64,000 nt of DNA from CAZJRB01 sp964547995 (GCA_964547995.1 CAZJRB010000014.1:1-64000), one strand, 5' to 3'. Numbered from the stretch's first letter, positions 43,806 through 53,156 are shown. Notes: generated from the letters alone by a model not told the origin. Made by a program: numbers and translations.

Positions 43806-44051
43806 TCAATTTGTGGGTAGAGTCGCTTGAGTTTGACTCGGGCGTTGTCGCGACTGCCCGTAGCAGCTCACGTCGCCATAGCCCAGGTCGTCGGCGAGAA
43901 TGAAGACAAGGTTGGGCTTGCCGGGGAGCTTGGATCCATCCTGAGCGAAACAGTGCCAAGAAGCTGCAAGTATGACGTTTAACGCAAGAAGCATGCGCTG
44001 TGTGGATTTCAATATATCGGGATATCCTTTTCTAGATTTTCCATCGTTCAT
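43806..44051 (-). pseudogene. 5' fragment of a sulfatase
   Basis: The predicted peptide has a signal-like start (RMLLALNVILAASWHCFAQ) and then KPNLVFILADDLGYGDVSCY, the beginning of a sulfatase with its metal-binding Asp pair, but stops about 20 residues later without the CxPxR active site. The first 60-70 bases match the start of the intact sulfatase upstream (CAGCGCATGCTTCTTG in both), so it is a truncated duplicate. Confidence 0.75.
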
Positions 44052-44104
44052 TTTCTATTTTCCGGAGGGATACTTTTCCACCCATGTTCTGCCGGAAGAT
44101 GCAT

Positions 44105-44350
44105 TCAAGGGGCTGGCTGCGGTCCGGGTAATTTCTTAACGTAGACAAAGTAGCCAGCTCTCTGGGTCCCGTCATTATCGATGAACCAGGCATGCAGATC
44201 TGCCGGTCCCTGATCCAAGGTTACCTGAAACAGAACTGACGGTTGATCCAGATCAATCTTCTTGCTGATATCATGCTGCTGGATTTTTACCCGGGCACTG
44301 GCGGGGGATATCGGCACGGCATCTTTTCTGAATTTGTGCATCGGAACACG
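44105..44350 (-). pseudogene. Out-of-frame C-terminal end of the sulfatase
   Basis: In the frame one base off from the sulfatase, this stretch reads VPMHKFRKDAVPISPASARV ... LHAWFIDNDGTQRAGYFVYV, a typical C-terminal beta-rich domain of planctomycete sulfatases. It joins the main frame at a run of eight G (C on the plus strand, 44351-44358). Removing one G would give a single continuous protein to 44105. Confidence 0.75.
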
Positions 44351-45932
44351 CCCCCCCCAAGCCCTTGTAATCCCCAATGGCCCGATCTACTCCAATCGGC
44401 CATCGACGTAATTCGACTTCGTATGGCCCAGGTTGCTCCACATACACGCTCCATTTACCAGCCGCAACATATGCATTAACAACGCTGTCCTGTGACCAGG
44501 ATATCCGGCCACCCTGGATAGGAGTAAGATTCATGTGCGTCAGCGCCGTGACCTTCTGCTTCGGGTTCCCCAACCTTATGCGTGGCACTCGCTGGGTATC
44601 CGGCTGGATTTCCTGCCAGTATTCTTCATAGGCTTCCTTGAGCTCACTGACGATCCCCGGGTGACTTGCGGCCAGATCATTTTTCTGACCGGGGTCAGCC
44701 TGCACATCATACAGCTCATCTTCCACCAGTCTCCATTGCTTCTTGCATACTGCCGTACGTCCCCATTTGGGGGCTGTTACATGATATCCGCCCTTTACGC
44801 TCTGCGTCGTCTGAGCGATGTACACACGGTTGTCATCCCAGGCGGTCGGGTCATTACGGAGTAAAGGGGCCAGACTCCGCCCATCAAAAGAAATCGGGGT
44901 CTCGGTGTTGAGTCCGCATAAATCGACCAGGGTCGGAAGGATGTCCACATGTGCCGACAGCGCCCGGACCTTGTGTTCTGACTGAACGTTGCCCCCTGGC
45001 CAGCGGATAAAGAGGGGAACCCGGTGACCCCCTTCATAGGGACTGCCTTTGCGTCCTCGCATGCCCGCGTTGTATCCGGTACTCACAGTGCCATTATCCG
45101 TAAGGAAAATGACAATGGTATTCTTGTCGAGGTCCTCATCCTCCAGGCATCTCAATACCCTCCCCACCTGCTCGTCTATTTTATCGATGCAACCATAGAA
45201 CATCGACATATCCGTATGACTGTAGGGAACGACCTCCTGCTTCTTCGCACGGCCACCGTTATGGGGCCTGCTGTATTTTGCCGGGACATTCCAAGGCCTG
45301 TGGGGGATGTTGGGCGCAAGATAAACAAAGAAAGGTTCGTCTTTGTGCTGTTCGATGAAATTCAATGCATGATCCACGAAAACATCGATACCGTATCCTT
45401 TGGTTTTCACCGGTTTCCCATTCAGAAAATAGGTGTCGTCAAACCGGTCGTTGTCCCAGTAGTCATCACTGGCACCCATTCCGCCGTTGCCAAGCATCAA
45501 TGAGGTATCAAAGCCCCTGTAATGAGGTGCGAACGGATAGTTTATGCCAAGGTGCCACTTCCCGAAATGTCCGGTAGCATAGCCGTTAGACTTGAATATA
45601 TCGGCCATGGTAACTTCTTCTTCCGCCATCAGGTTCCTACCCCCATAGGTATGCCACGCACAGGTCCTCCGGGCATCACGTCCGGTCATTAAGGACGCCC
45701 GGGTGGGTGTACAATACGGGGAAACATGAAAATCCGTGAAATGAACGCCCTGGGCACACAGCTTGTCCAGATTCGGAGTCTTTAGCACAGGATTCCCAGT
45801 GCATGAAAGGTCCCCGTAGCCCTGGTCATCGGTCATGATGACGATGACGTTGGGTGGCTCCTTAGCCAGCCCTGTAGAGGCTGCAAAAATGACGCTTAAC
45901 ACAAGAAGCATGCGCTGCATAGCTTTCAACAT
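44271..45932 (-). CDS. Secreted sulfatase (type I), frameshifted near the 3' end
   Basis: Formylglycine-dependent sulfatase, 553 residues in the main frame. The ATG at 45932 has GGAGA upstream and gives a signal peptide (MLKAMQRMLLVLSVIFAAST, then GLAKE); an ATG at 45956 is possible. Metal-binding D35-D36, then the active-site C74-T-P-T-R78, whose Cys is converted to formylglycine by FGE-type enzymes. GKWHLG and DNGTVSTGYN are also present. The frame passes a G8 run at 44358-44351, after which it departs from the family and stops at 44271; the true end continues one frame over to 44105. It probably removes sulfate from a polysaccharide. Confidence 0.88.
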   Translation of the reverse strand: MLKAMQRMLLVLSVIFAASTGLAKEPPNVIVIMTDDQGYGDLSCTGNPVLKTPNLDKLCAQGVHFTDFHVSPYCTPTRASLMTGRDARRTCAWHTYGGRNLMAEEEVTMADIFKSNGYATGHFGKWHLGINYPFAPHYRGFDTSLMLGNGGMGASDDYWDNDRFDDTYFLNGKPVKTKGYGIDVFVDHALNFIEQHKDEPFFVYLAPNIPHRPWNVPAKYSRPHNGGRAKKQEVVPYSHTDMSMFYGCIDKIDEQVGRVLRCLEDEDLDKNTIVIFLTDNGTVSTGYNAGMRGRKGSPYEGGHRVPLFIRWPGGNVQSEHKVRALSAHVDILPTLVDLCGLNTETPISFDGRSLAPLLRNDPTAWDDNRVYIAQTTQSVKGGYHVTAPKWGRTAVCKKQWRLVEDELYDVQADPGQKNDLAASHPGIVSELKEAYEEYWQEIQPDTQRVPRIRLGNPKQKVTALTHMNLTPIQGGRISWSQDSVVNAYVAAGKWSVYVEQPGPYEVELRRWPIGVDRAIGDYKGLGGACSDAQIQKRCRADIPRQCPGKNPAA

Positions 45933-45957
45933 ATCGGGATCTCCGCTTGCATTCATA

Positions 45958-46863
45958 CTACCAGTTATCCAATGCCATCTTCTGCTTACCGCTTCCGATC
46001 AGGATGGCCTTTGACTTCGCTGCTGTCTTCGGATCCTTCAAGACCTGATCCAGTTCCAGCAAAGCATACAGCAGATATCCCACACCATCCATGGCCTCAT
46101 AGTACGGCTTGGCGGGATGTCCGCGGAAGAGACCCTTGTGGTAGAGTTTCTCGATGGCCGTATTGGCCATCGAGCGAGCGTCGTCCAGGTGTTGACGGTC
46201 GCCGGTGAGAATATAGAGGTGCAGCAGAAAGGAGATGGTGCGACCGTACTTTCCCGCGTAGGTCCCTTTTCGACCTGGCTCGTTGGAGTAGTCGTCGTAC
46301 CACGTGTTGGCGGCTTCTGGCGTCCCCGGCGGCGTTTTCTTGATCCATGCCGCAAAGCGCTTCGCCGTTGTCAAGAAGACCGGTTCCTCGGTCAGTTCGT
46401 AGGCGTAAGCATACGCTTGGGCCGTGTAAATGGCATACTGATAACCCGCAGCATAAGGCTCCCAGAGATCCAGGTGTCCGCGTGGTTCGTACTGGCCGTA
46501 CCCGCCCTTTACTCTAGGCCCCGGGATCGGTGTGCCGTCCATCTTGAGCGCACCCCAGAACTTCCCTGCCTTTTCGTCATACCCGAGCTTTGCGTACGCC
46601 TTCAGATAGGCAACGGCCTGGTCGCGGAAACTCTTCTCCTTCGTCATTTCGTAGGCCGTGAGCAAAGAGTGACAATACAGTCCCGTGTTGGCGGTGACGA
46701 AGCTGCCTCCGTCGAATCGTCCCCTCCCGGCATTCGGTCGTTCGGGCAGCAGATTGGTTTTGGAATCCCTTCGTTCCCAGTAGTAATCCGCAACCAGTTT
46801 CGCCCGGTCGAGCCACTGCTGATCTTTCGTTTGAGAATACATAAAAACGAAAGCCTCGATGAA
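45958..46863 (-). pseudogene. C-terminal part of an alpha/alpha-barrel carbohydrate-active protein, 5' end lost
   Basis: About 300 residues of an (alpha/alpha) toroid protein (AFVFMYSQTKDQQWLDRAKL; LYCHSLLTAYEMTKEKSFRD; GYQYAIYTAQAYAYAYELTE; YEAMDGVGYLLYALLELDQV). Such folds occur in glycan lyases, epimerases and unsaturated glucuronyl hydrolases. Upstream of about 46863 the reading frame becomes antisense to the rhs gene, so the first part of the protein and its start are missing. The stop is 2 bases before the sulfatase's longest reading, so the two were probably one operon. Confidence 0.75.
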
Positions 46864-49140
46864 TGCACCGGCAACCGGGTCTCGATCGCCGGGGCCGACC
46901 AGCCCGAGTACAACGGCTGGGTCCAGATCACCGGCGTTATCGACGCCGACACGTTTACCTACACGGTCTCCGACTCGGCCGCCGCCACCGCCACCGGCGA
47001 CGACATCCGGGTCCACCTGCTGGGCGACGATCAGGTCAAAACGACCTACGACCGCCGGGGCCGGACGGTTACCGCGACCGACCAGCGGGGCGTCGAGCAC
47101 ACCTTCACGTTCGACTCCGCCGGGCGGCTCTCCGACGATACGGTCACCGACCTCGGCTCGAGCGGCATCGTCGACGACGCCGTCCGGGCCATCGTCACCA
47201 CGTACGACGACATCGGCCGGCTCGAAACCGTCACCAGCTACGACCACCCGACCACCCGGGAAAACGGAAACATCGTCAACCAGGTCCAATACACCTACGG
47301 CGGCTGGGGCAACCTCATCCAGGAACACCAGGAACACGACGGCGTGGTCGATAACGACACGCTCCACGTTGATTACACCTACGCCGACGGGGCGTCCGGC
47401 GGCGTGGCCAAGTATGTGCGGCTCGACAAGCTGATCTATCCTAACTCGGCCGATCCTCCCAACGGCCGCGAGGTCAATTACGATTACGGGACGGCCGGCG
47501 GAACCGACGACGTCATGTCCCGATTGGCGGCGATCAAGGACGACGGCGGCACGCCCGTCCTGGCCTCCTACGAATACCTCGGCGCCGGCACCGTCGTTGA
47601 AGAGAACTACGAACAGCCCGATGTCAAGCTCGATTACACGGGCACCAGCCACTCGTACAGCGGTTTCGACCGTTTCGGGCGCGTCGTCGATCATCTCTGG
47701 CGCGACTACGGCGCCAGCGCCGACGCCGACCGCTTCCTCTACGGCTACGACCGCGCGAGCAACCGCACATGGAAGGAGAACGACGTAGCAGCCAACCTCG
47801 GCACGCCGATTCACCTCGACGAGCTGTACGATTACGATGATGTCTATCAATTGATAGCCGCCGACCGCGGCGACCTTAACTCTGGAAAAAATGGCTTTGA
47901 GGCCGAAACCGAGAAGTTCGCTCAGGATTGGACGCTCGAAGCGACGGGCAACTGGAAAGGATTCAATGAAGACAACGACGGCAACGGCACCAACGAACTC
48001 GAACAGACCCGTGCTCACAACAAGGCCAACGAAACCGGCACCATCAGCGAAGGCCAGGGGCAAACTGCGTGGGCTGATCCGGTTCACGATGCCGCCGGCA
48101 ACATGACTACGATGCCGAAGCCGAGCGACCTGGCCAACAGTATTTCGGCCAAGTACGACGCATGGAACCGGCTGGTGGAGGTCAAGGACGGCATTCACGT
48201 CGTCGCGGAGTTCGAGTATGACGGGACGGGCCGGCGGGTGTTGAAGATCTACGATTCCCAAAGCCCCGGCAGCCCCAACGGCGTGGACGCCTGCGAGCAT
48301 TACCTGCACAGCGGCCAACAAGTGATCGAAACCCGCCAGGACGATCTTGAGGGCGGCGAAGCGCCGGTCGCCGATTCGATCCAGCCCACGTACCAAAACG
48401 TCTGGAGCCCGCGCTACATCGATTCGCTCATTCTCCGCGACGAGAACACCGATAGCGATGGACTGTGTGATGATGCTCGTGTCTTCTACCTCGCCGACGC
48501 GAATTACAACGTCACCGCGTTGGTCGATACCAATGGCGACGTTCTTGAGCGCTACCTCTACACCCCCTACGGCGTAGTCACCATTCTCGACGCCGATTTT
48601 ACCGACGACGCCGACGGCGTTTCCGACTACGACAACACCACGCTCTACACCGGCCGCGAGTACGACCCAGAAACCGGTCTTTACTACTACCGGGCAAGGT
48701 ACTATCATGCAGAGTTAGGAAAGTTCATCGGCCGAGACCCGATCGTGTATAGGGCGGCGGATGTGAATTTGTACCGGTATGTGGGGAATGATCCAACGAG
48801 TACCTTTGACCCAAGCGGAACAGCGCCCGTAAACTGCGCTGCGAAATTCAGGGAGTGTCTCGGATGGTGTGGTGAGGTAATAGAACAATGTCGTTTTCGC
48901 GCCCATTTAGTATGTTTGTCGGCTGGCGCAATTTTGGTTCGTAACAATCCTGCAGCAGCGGAAACATTTGCGATATGGCTTGCGGGATGCGAAGCGATAT
49001 TCTTCGCGGGATGCGAAGCGGACGACAGAGTCAGAGTAAATTGTTGTCAAGCCGCATTCAAATGCTGCCAGCAAAACAAGAAATGGCCCGGCTTCTTCTG
49101 GCGGTTAGCACACGGGTGTCCAATTGGGATAGAAATATGA
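46864..49140 (+). CDS. Rhs-repeat protein with Cys-rich C-terminal domain, 5'-truncated
   Basis: About 758 residues of YD/RHS repeats (TTYDRRGRTVTATDQRG; YDDIGRLETVTSYDH; YDAWNRLVEVKDG; YTGREYDPETGLYYYRARYY), ending in the conserved core border IGRDPI...DVNLYRYVGNDP. The variable tip that follows (about 100 residues, near 12 Cys) reads NCAAKFRECLGWCGEVIEQC and so on. There is no start codon or secretion signal; the frame simply begins at the junction with the neighbouring truncated gene. In polymorphic toxin systems the tip after the core is the toxin. The ATGA overlap with the next gene supports a toxin/immunity arrangement. Activity of the tip is unknown. Confidence 0.8.
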   Translation, partial: CTGNRVSIAGADQPEYNGWVQITGVIDADTFTYTVSDSAAATATGDDIRVHLLGDDQVKTTYDRRGRTVTATDQRGVEHTFTFDSAGRLSDDTVTDLGSSGIVDDAVRAIVTTYDDIGRLETVTSYDHPTTRENGNIVNQVQYTYGGWGNLIQEHQEHDGVVDNDTLHVDYTYADGASGGVAKYVRLDKLIYPNSADPPNGREVNYDYGTAGGTDDVMSRLAAIKDDGGTPVLASYEYLGAGTVVEENYEQPDVKLDYTGTSHSYSGFDRFGRVVDHLWRDYGASADADRFLYGYDRASNRTWKENDVAANLGTPIHLDELYDYDDVYQLIAADRGDLNSGKNGFEAETEKFAQDWTLEATGNWKGFNEDNDGNGTNELEQTRAHNKANETGTISEGQGQTAWADPVHDAAGNMTTMPKPSDLANSISAKYDAWNRLVEVKDGIHVVAEFEYDGTGRRVLKIYDSQSPGSPNGVDACEHYLHSGQQVIETRQDDLEGGEAPVADSIQPTYQNVWSPRYIDSLILRDENTDSDGLCDDARVFYLADANYNVTALVDTNGDVLERYLYTPYGVVTILDADFTDDADGVSDYDNTTLYTGREYDPETGLYYYRARYYHAELGKFIGRDPIVYRAADVNLYRYVGNDPTSTFDPSGTAPVNCAAKFRECLGWCGEVIEQCRFRAHLVCLSAGAILVRNNPAAAETFAIWLAGCEAIFFAGCEADDRVRVNCCQAAFKCCQQNKKWPGFFWRLAHGCPIGIEI

Positions 49141-49604
49141 AGCTGGCCCTGCGTATTGCATTATTCGTTGTGATGCTGTGGCTTGCCCCGGCATGCGTGC
49201 TGGCGACTGCTACCGTCGTCAGGGGATACTGCGGAGAGGCATGTGCGACGTTTACCTGTGCACTCCTGGTGGCCGCCTGGGGGTTCGTGTGCGAGTTTCT
49301 TATTGCCGGACGTCCCAGGTGGTTCCTGGCTGCAGTTCTTTTCGTCTGGGTGGTCGTACGCTACGCGATATGGATCGTCGTGAGCTTTATTGCAGATTTG
49401 GGACCAGTTGGGTTTCCTGGGCTTGGCCCAAATGTACTCATCGAAATCATCATTAGTGTTGTGGCTGGGGTGCTAGCCTTTTGCATTGTTAGTTCAGTCC
49501 GGTACGACTCACATCCCCAGCAAGGTAAAGCGAAAGTCCACCCTTCCCAGCATCCCGAACAAGACGAGGACGAGCAAAGAAAAGGTGACCGCCACCAAAT
49601 CTGA
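49137..49604 (+). CDS. Membrane protein overlapping the rhs tip, candidate immunity protein
   Basis: A 155-residue protein with four membrane helices (LALRIALFVVMLWLAPACVL; FTCALLVAAWGFVCEFLIA; FLAAVLFVWVVVRYAIWIVV; VLIEIIISVVAGVLAFCIV) and a polar, charged tail. Its ATG overlaps the rhs stop codon by one base pattern (ATGA), so it is translated with the Cys-rich tip. A membrane immunity protein would fit a toxin that attacks the membrane, but this is inference from position only. Confidence 0.65.
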   Translation: MKLALRIALFVVMLWLAPACVLATATVVRGYCGEACATFTCALLVAAWGFVCEFLIAGRPRWFLAAVLFVWVVVRYAIWIVVSFIADLGPVGFPGLGPNVLIEIIISVVAGVLAFCIVSSVRYDSHPQQGKAKVHPSQHPEQDEDEQRKGDRHQI

Positions 49605-49625
49605 TAACGGGGAAGGGAAGGAGTC

Positions 49626-49670
49626 GAAATGGGGACGCAGCTAGTTTTTTGCGTTTGAATTCCCCTTTCG
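49626..49670. repeat. Imperfect hairpin at the start of the second rhs cassette
   Basis: GAAATGGGGACGCA pairs imperfectly with TGCGTTTGAATTCCCCTTTC. The rhs-homologous sequence begins about 25 bases downstream. Similar GGGG-type hairpins mark other breakpoints at 52.1 and 59.7 kb. Confidence 0.5.
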
Positions 49671-49691
49671 CGATGGCTGAAAGGGTCCACG

Positions 49692-51164
49692 TTGCCCAAG
49701 CCGAGCGACTTGGAGGACAGCATTTCGGCCAAGTACGATGCCTGGAACCGGCTCGTGGAGGTCAAGGACGGCATTCACGTCGTCGCCGAGTTCGAGTATG
49801 ACGGCACGGGCCGGCGGGTGTTGAAGGCGTTCGATTCCCAGTCGCCCGGCTCACCGAACGGCATTGACACCTACCAGCACATCTTCCTCGCTGGTCAGCA
49901 GGTAATCGAGACCCGTGAGACTGCCAGTTCAACCGCCCAGCCGGAAACCATCCAACCCAAGTACCAGAACGTTTGGAGTCCTCGTTACATCGACAGTCTC
50001 ATCTTCCGCGACGAGAACACCGATAGCAATTGGCTGTGTGACGACGCTCGTGTCTTCTACCTGGCCGATGCCAACTACAACGTCACGGCGTTGGTCGCCA
50101 CCAATGGCGACGTTCTCGAACGCTACCTCTACACCCCCTACGGCGTCGTCACCGTTCTCGACGCCGATTTCACCGACGACGCCGACGGTGTTTCCGATTA
50201 CGACAACACAACGCTATACACCGGCCGCGAGTATAACCCCGAAACTGGTATTTACTACTACCGGGCGAGGTACTATCATGCGGAGTTGGGCAGGTTTGTG
50301 GGCCGGGACCCGATTGAGGATGTGAATTTGTACCGATATGTCCGTAGCGGACCAACCGCGAGACTAGATCCAACTGGTTTGAGGGACGTAGTAGAGTTTC
50401 TAGCCCAGTCCTTCGGTCGGATTGCCCGGGGGGAGGAGAAAACGTTCCTTGAGCTAAGGCAGTGCGATACTCCTCCGTGCGGCACATGGGGGCAACCGAG
50501 CATCAGTGGTGAAGGAAGCTATTCGCGAAGCCCTGGCCGGCATGTCAATATCAGTTCTACTGTGACTATAACAAACACGAGAGAAGGATCATGGGCGTGC
50601 AACGCAATTGAAGAAGGAACGCATTCTTCAAAGAACGCAGGTGCTCTTCAGATAGGAGTACGTCATCTCGACCCGGGTATTTACCGAGTGCTTTGGATGT
50701 GGGAGTACTCAATTCGGGCTCAACACAGACCTAATGCCATCCTTGACGACGGCGGTTCCGCAAACGTTCGGGCGGAGGTGTTTGCTGCGCCGGACGACAA
50801 CAATCCAGAAGGACGGGATATATTGCCCGCTGTGCTGGACAACAACAATCCATTCCGCGGGTCTGTCTGGTCCATATTCGGCGAGTTGTGTATCAAACCC
50901 TGGATCGACTGGTACGAGCTGTCGCACCCAGACAGAGGTGCGAGTTTTGTAGGTATATTGGGAACCGATCCCTTTGACTCAGCGCAAGTTCACCAGGCAG
51001 GCGTCGAATCGTCCGTGGTCACGATTCAGAGCTGTTACGAATACAAGGTGATTGCGAACTACGAGCCGACTCTTAATGCCCGAGTAGCTCGTGGAGCTAA
51101 TTCGATGGCAAGTGGTCGTCTGGCGATCCAAAGCATAACGCGAATTGGAAACCTTTCTAAGTGA
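49692..51164 (+). CDS. Orphan rhs core end with a second C-terminal domain
   Basis: The first about 215 residues repeat the end of the rhs core at high identity (bases 49696-50334 match 48113-48779). The variable region after ARLDPTGL is entirely different: about 265 residues including GEEKTFLELRQCDTPPCG, VNISSTVTITNTREGSW and a beta-rich body. There is no signal or good start codon, as expected for a silent cassette that gains expression by recombination into an upstream rhs gene. The tip's family is not recognised. Confidence 0.75.
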   Translation: MPKPSDLEDSISAKYDAWNRLVEVKDGIHVVAEFEYDGTGRRVLKAFDSQSPGSPNGIDTYQHIFLAGQQVIETRETASSTAQPETIQPKYQNVWSPRYIDSLIFRDENTDSNWLCDDARVFYLADANYNVTALVATNGDVLERYLYTPYGVVTVLDADFTDDADGVSDYDNTTLYTGREYNPETGIYYYRARYYHAELGRFVGRDPIEDVNLYRYVRSGPTARLDPTGLRDVVEFLAQSFGRIARGEEKTFLELRQCDTPPCGTWGQPSISGEGSYSRSPGRHVNISSTVTITNTREGSWACNAIEEGTHSSKNAGALQIGVRHLDPGIYRVLWMWEYSIRAQHRPNAILDDGGSANVRAEVFAAPDDNNPEGRDILPAVLDNNNPFRGSVWSIFGELCIKPWIDWYELSHPDRGASFVGILGTDPFDSAQVHQAGVESSVVTIQSCYEYKVIANYEPTLNARVARGANSMASGRLAIQSITRIGNLSK

Positions 51165-51245
51165 TGTCCCGGGCTTCCGTTGGACACCTTCGAATCTGTG
51201 ACATCTTTCCCTTGAAGCAAGTTTCCGTTATTCCTCGGATGTGAA

Positions 51246-52040
51246 ATGCGACGACTCCAGTTTTCTCTCAGAAGCTTACTCTTGTTTGTGACTGTCGTTG
51301 CCGTATGCTTGGGGGTCGGAAAAATGCTATTCACTTATCTCGCGACTTCTGCTCAAGATCGGGCAAGAAGTGGCAAGAGTGGGGCGAACTTGACCAGTAT
51401 TTACGGCGCGCTGGAACATTACCATTATAAGCATGGATGTTATCCGCCAGCTTTTATTCCCGATAAGGAAGGAAAGCCGATGCACAGTTGGAGAGTCTTG
51501 CTCCTGCCGTACCTTGGCAGGGACGATTTATGGGCACGATACGATTTCTCCGAGCCATGGAACGGTCCAAATAACATAAAGCTGGCCAAGGAGATGCCAG
51601 AGTCCTATTGGTCGCCTTTTGAGGAGAGAGATTGCGGATGCACATCCTATCTTGCGGTCACCGGTGAAGAGGCTGCATGGCCTGGACCAGTCTCAAGGAG
51701 CAAGTGTACGTTTCCGCTACCCCGGCCGACGGTACTTGTGGTTGATGTGTCTGATTCAGGGATATGTTGGCTGGAACCACGTGATTTGCCCCTTGAAGAG
51801 GCACTTCGAGCCCTCGATGATTCAAGCAACGGGCTCAAGCTTCGCCGCAGCCGCACAGGACATTTTCAGTTCGCGAGTACGCGCTATGTGCGTCCTAAAG
51901 AGGATATGTCTGCGGAGGAATGGAGGTCTCTACTTTTCTGCAGACCGATAGGGCAAGCGGCTCAAGGAATCTCGCCAAACAAGAACGCAGGAGACCGCAG
52001 CCGGCCAGACGAGAAAGATAACGGAGTGAAAAAGGAGTGA
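51246..52040 (+). CDS. DUF1559-like protein with SLRSL membrane helix, next to rhs cassette 2
   Basis: A 264-residue protein with the planctomycete N-terminal RRLQFSLRSLLLFVTVVAVC helix and a domain resembling DUF1559 pseudopilin-like proteins (LTSIYGALEHYHYKHGCYPP; MHSWRVLLLPYLGRDDLWAR; SYLAVTGEEAAWPG). It is less GC-rich than its surroundings, like the rhs tips. It lies 81 bases after the second rhs tip, in the place where an immunity gene is expected, but the domain itself is common in planctomycetes, so the link is uncertain. Confidence 0.75.
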   Translation: MRRLQFSLRSLLLFVTVVAVCLGVGKMLFTYLATSAQDRARSGKSGANLTSIYGALEHYHYKHGCYPPAFIPDKEGKPMHSWRVLLLPYLGRDDLWARYDFSEPWNGPNNIKLAKEMPESYWSPFEERDCGCTSYLAVTGEEAAWPGPVSRSKCTFPLPRPTVLVVDVSDSGICWLEPRDLPLEEALRALDDSSNGLKLRRSRTGHFQFASTRYVRPKEDMSAEEWRSLLFCRPIGQAAQGISPNKNAGDRSRPDEKDNGVKKE

Positions 52041-52136
52041 AAAAGGGGTCAAGTGAAGAGTGAAAAAGGGGTCAGAACTATTTTTCTGACTCAAAAATCG
52101 TTCTGACCCCTTTTTCATTTTTCACTTTTTCACTTG
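52025..52136. repeat. GAAAAAGGGGTCAG hairpin at the start of the third rhs cassette
   Basis: TGAAAAAGGGGTCAGAAC (52061) and GTTCTGACCCCTTTTTCA (52100) are perfect inverted copies; shorter GTGAAAAAG/CTTTTTCAC units surround them. Sequence matching the rhs core starts within about 10 bases of its right edge. The motif is typical of REP-like elements linked to Y1 (REP-associated) transposases. Confidence 0.75.
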
Positions 52137-52137
52137 C

Positions 52138-53136
52138 TCGACTCTCTACACCGGCCGCGAGTACGACCCCGAAACTGGCCTTTACTACTACCGGGCACGA
52201 TACTATCATGCAGAGTTAGGAAAGTTCATCGGCCGGGATCCGATTGAGTATCTCGCGGCGGATGTGAATCTGTATCGGTGTGTGCGAAATCACCCGACGA
52301 GCCGAACAGATCCCTCTGGCCGGGGACCGTTGGATTATCTTGGTGCGACTGATCCTGCTGCCATGGGGAGGTGGCGTAGCGAACTTTTCTACAGTGCAAA
52401 CCCGCCCCGTCCGGAAGAGTTTGAGAGCTACGAACGATGGAGGAATGAAGCCGACAAATTCAAGTGGAGGCTCATCGAGCTTGTACAGAAAAGGGGTTGT
52501 TCTTGCAGGGATATATACAAGAATGTCTACATGCCATGGGAACAGAGAGCCGAGTTCTTATTCGCACAAAAAGCTGCGCGTCGTGCAGCACTCCTAGAGC
52601 AGATTTTTGGACCGACGATGCAGCAGCCGGTTCCACGTCCCGCCCAAAACCCGCTCGGATGGATCGAAGGCGCAAAGCTATCGATGTGGATCCCCGCAGC
52701 CTCTGCGGGGCGATGGCTGACTTACGTCCTCGGCGGTCGGCTCATTCCAGGCACAGCGAATTACTGGAAGGCTCGCGACATAGAACTTGAGAATGCCTAT
52801 GCAAGAATGAACATTTGGGGCTGGGAAAGAGGAGCCATCGAGACCGCCACTGGTATCTGGTCTGGTCTTTGGGTCAAGTCGATGGCGTCCTGGGCAATGG
52901 AAGCATTGTCCGGACCTGGGCCGTCAGAATCCCCGTTTGGGCCGTCAGAATCCCCGTCTTGCGCTGATTGGTGGGCTGAGGATGAGGTCATGGGCTCCTG
53001 GAAAGACTGGAGCCCAGGTCATTGGGAGAACATTCCTGGCTCACCACATTACGACCCACTACTTTCGCCGCCACCACCGCCGCCATCGCCACCTTCGGGC
53101 CCAATGCCCGAGATACCCCCTTGGTGGCTCGAATAA
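52138..53136 (+). CDS. Orphan rhs core end with a third C-terminal domain
   Basis: Starts within the core border (LYTGREYDPETGLYYYRARY) with no start codon and reads through IGRDPIEYLAADVNLYRCVR into a different tip of about 275 residues. The tip includes RNEADKFKWRLIELVQKRGC, a helical middle, a GPSESPFGPSESPS duplication, and a Pro-rich end (SPPPPPPSPPSGP). A GTG at 52264 could start translation, but the segment is more likely a silent cassette. Confidence 0.7.
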   Translation, partial: STLYTGREYDPETGLYYYRARYYHAELGKFIGRDPIEYLAADVNLYRCVRNHPTSRTDPSGRGPLDYLGATDPAAMGRWRSELFYSANPPRPEEFESYERWRNEADKFKWRLIELVQKRGCSCRDIYKNVYMPWEQRAEFLFAQKAARRAALLEQIFGPTMQQPVPRPAQNPLGWIEGAKLSMWIPAASAGRWLTYVLGGRLIPGTANYWKARDIELENAYARMNIWGWERGAIETATGIWSGLWVKSMASWAMEALSGPGPSESPFGPSESPSCADWWAEDEVMGSWKDWSPGHWENIPGSPHYDPLLSPPPPPPSPPSGPMPEIPPWWLE

Positions 53137-53156
53137 CCTTTGGGAGAAAGTCGAAA

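Noticed and set aside
46117..46860. An N-terminal extension of the rhs gene to the left
   Set aside because: This stretch is antisense to the alpha/alpha-barrel gene and has no protein-like features of its own.
45958..48708. A 916-residue minus-strand reading frame spanning the rhs gene and the alpha/alpha-barrel gene
   Set aside because: Its first two-thirds are antisense to the rhs core; only the part after about 46863 resembles a real protein.
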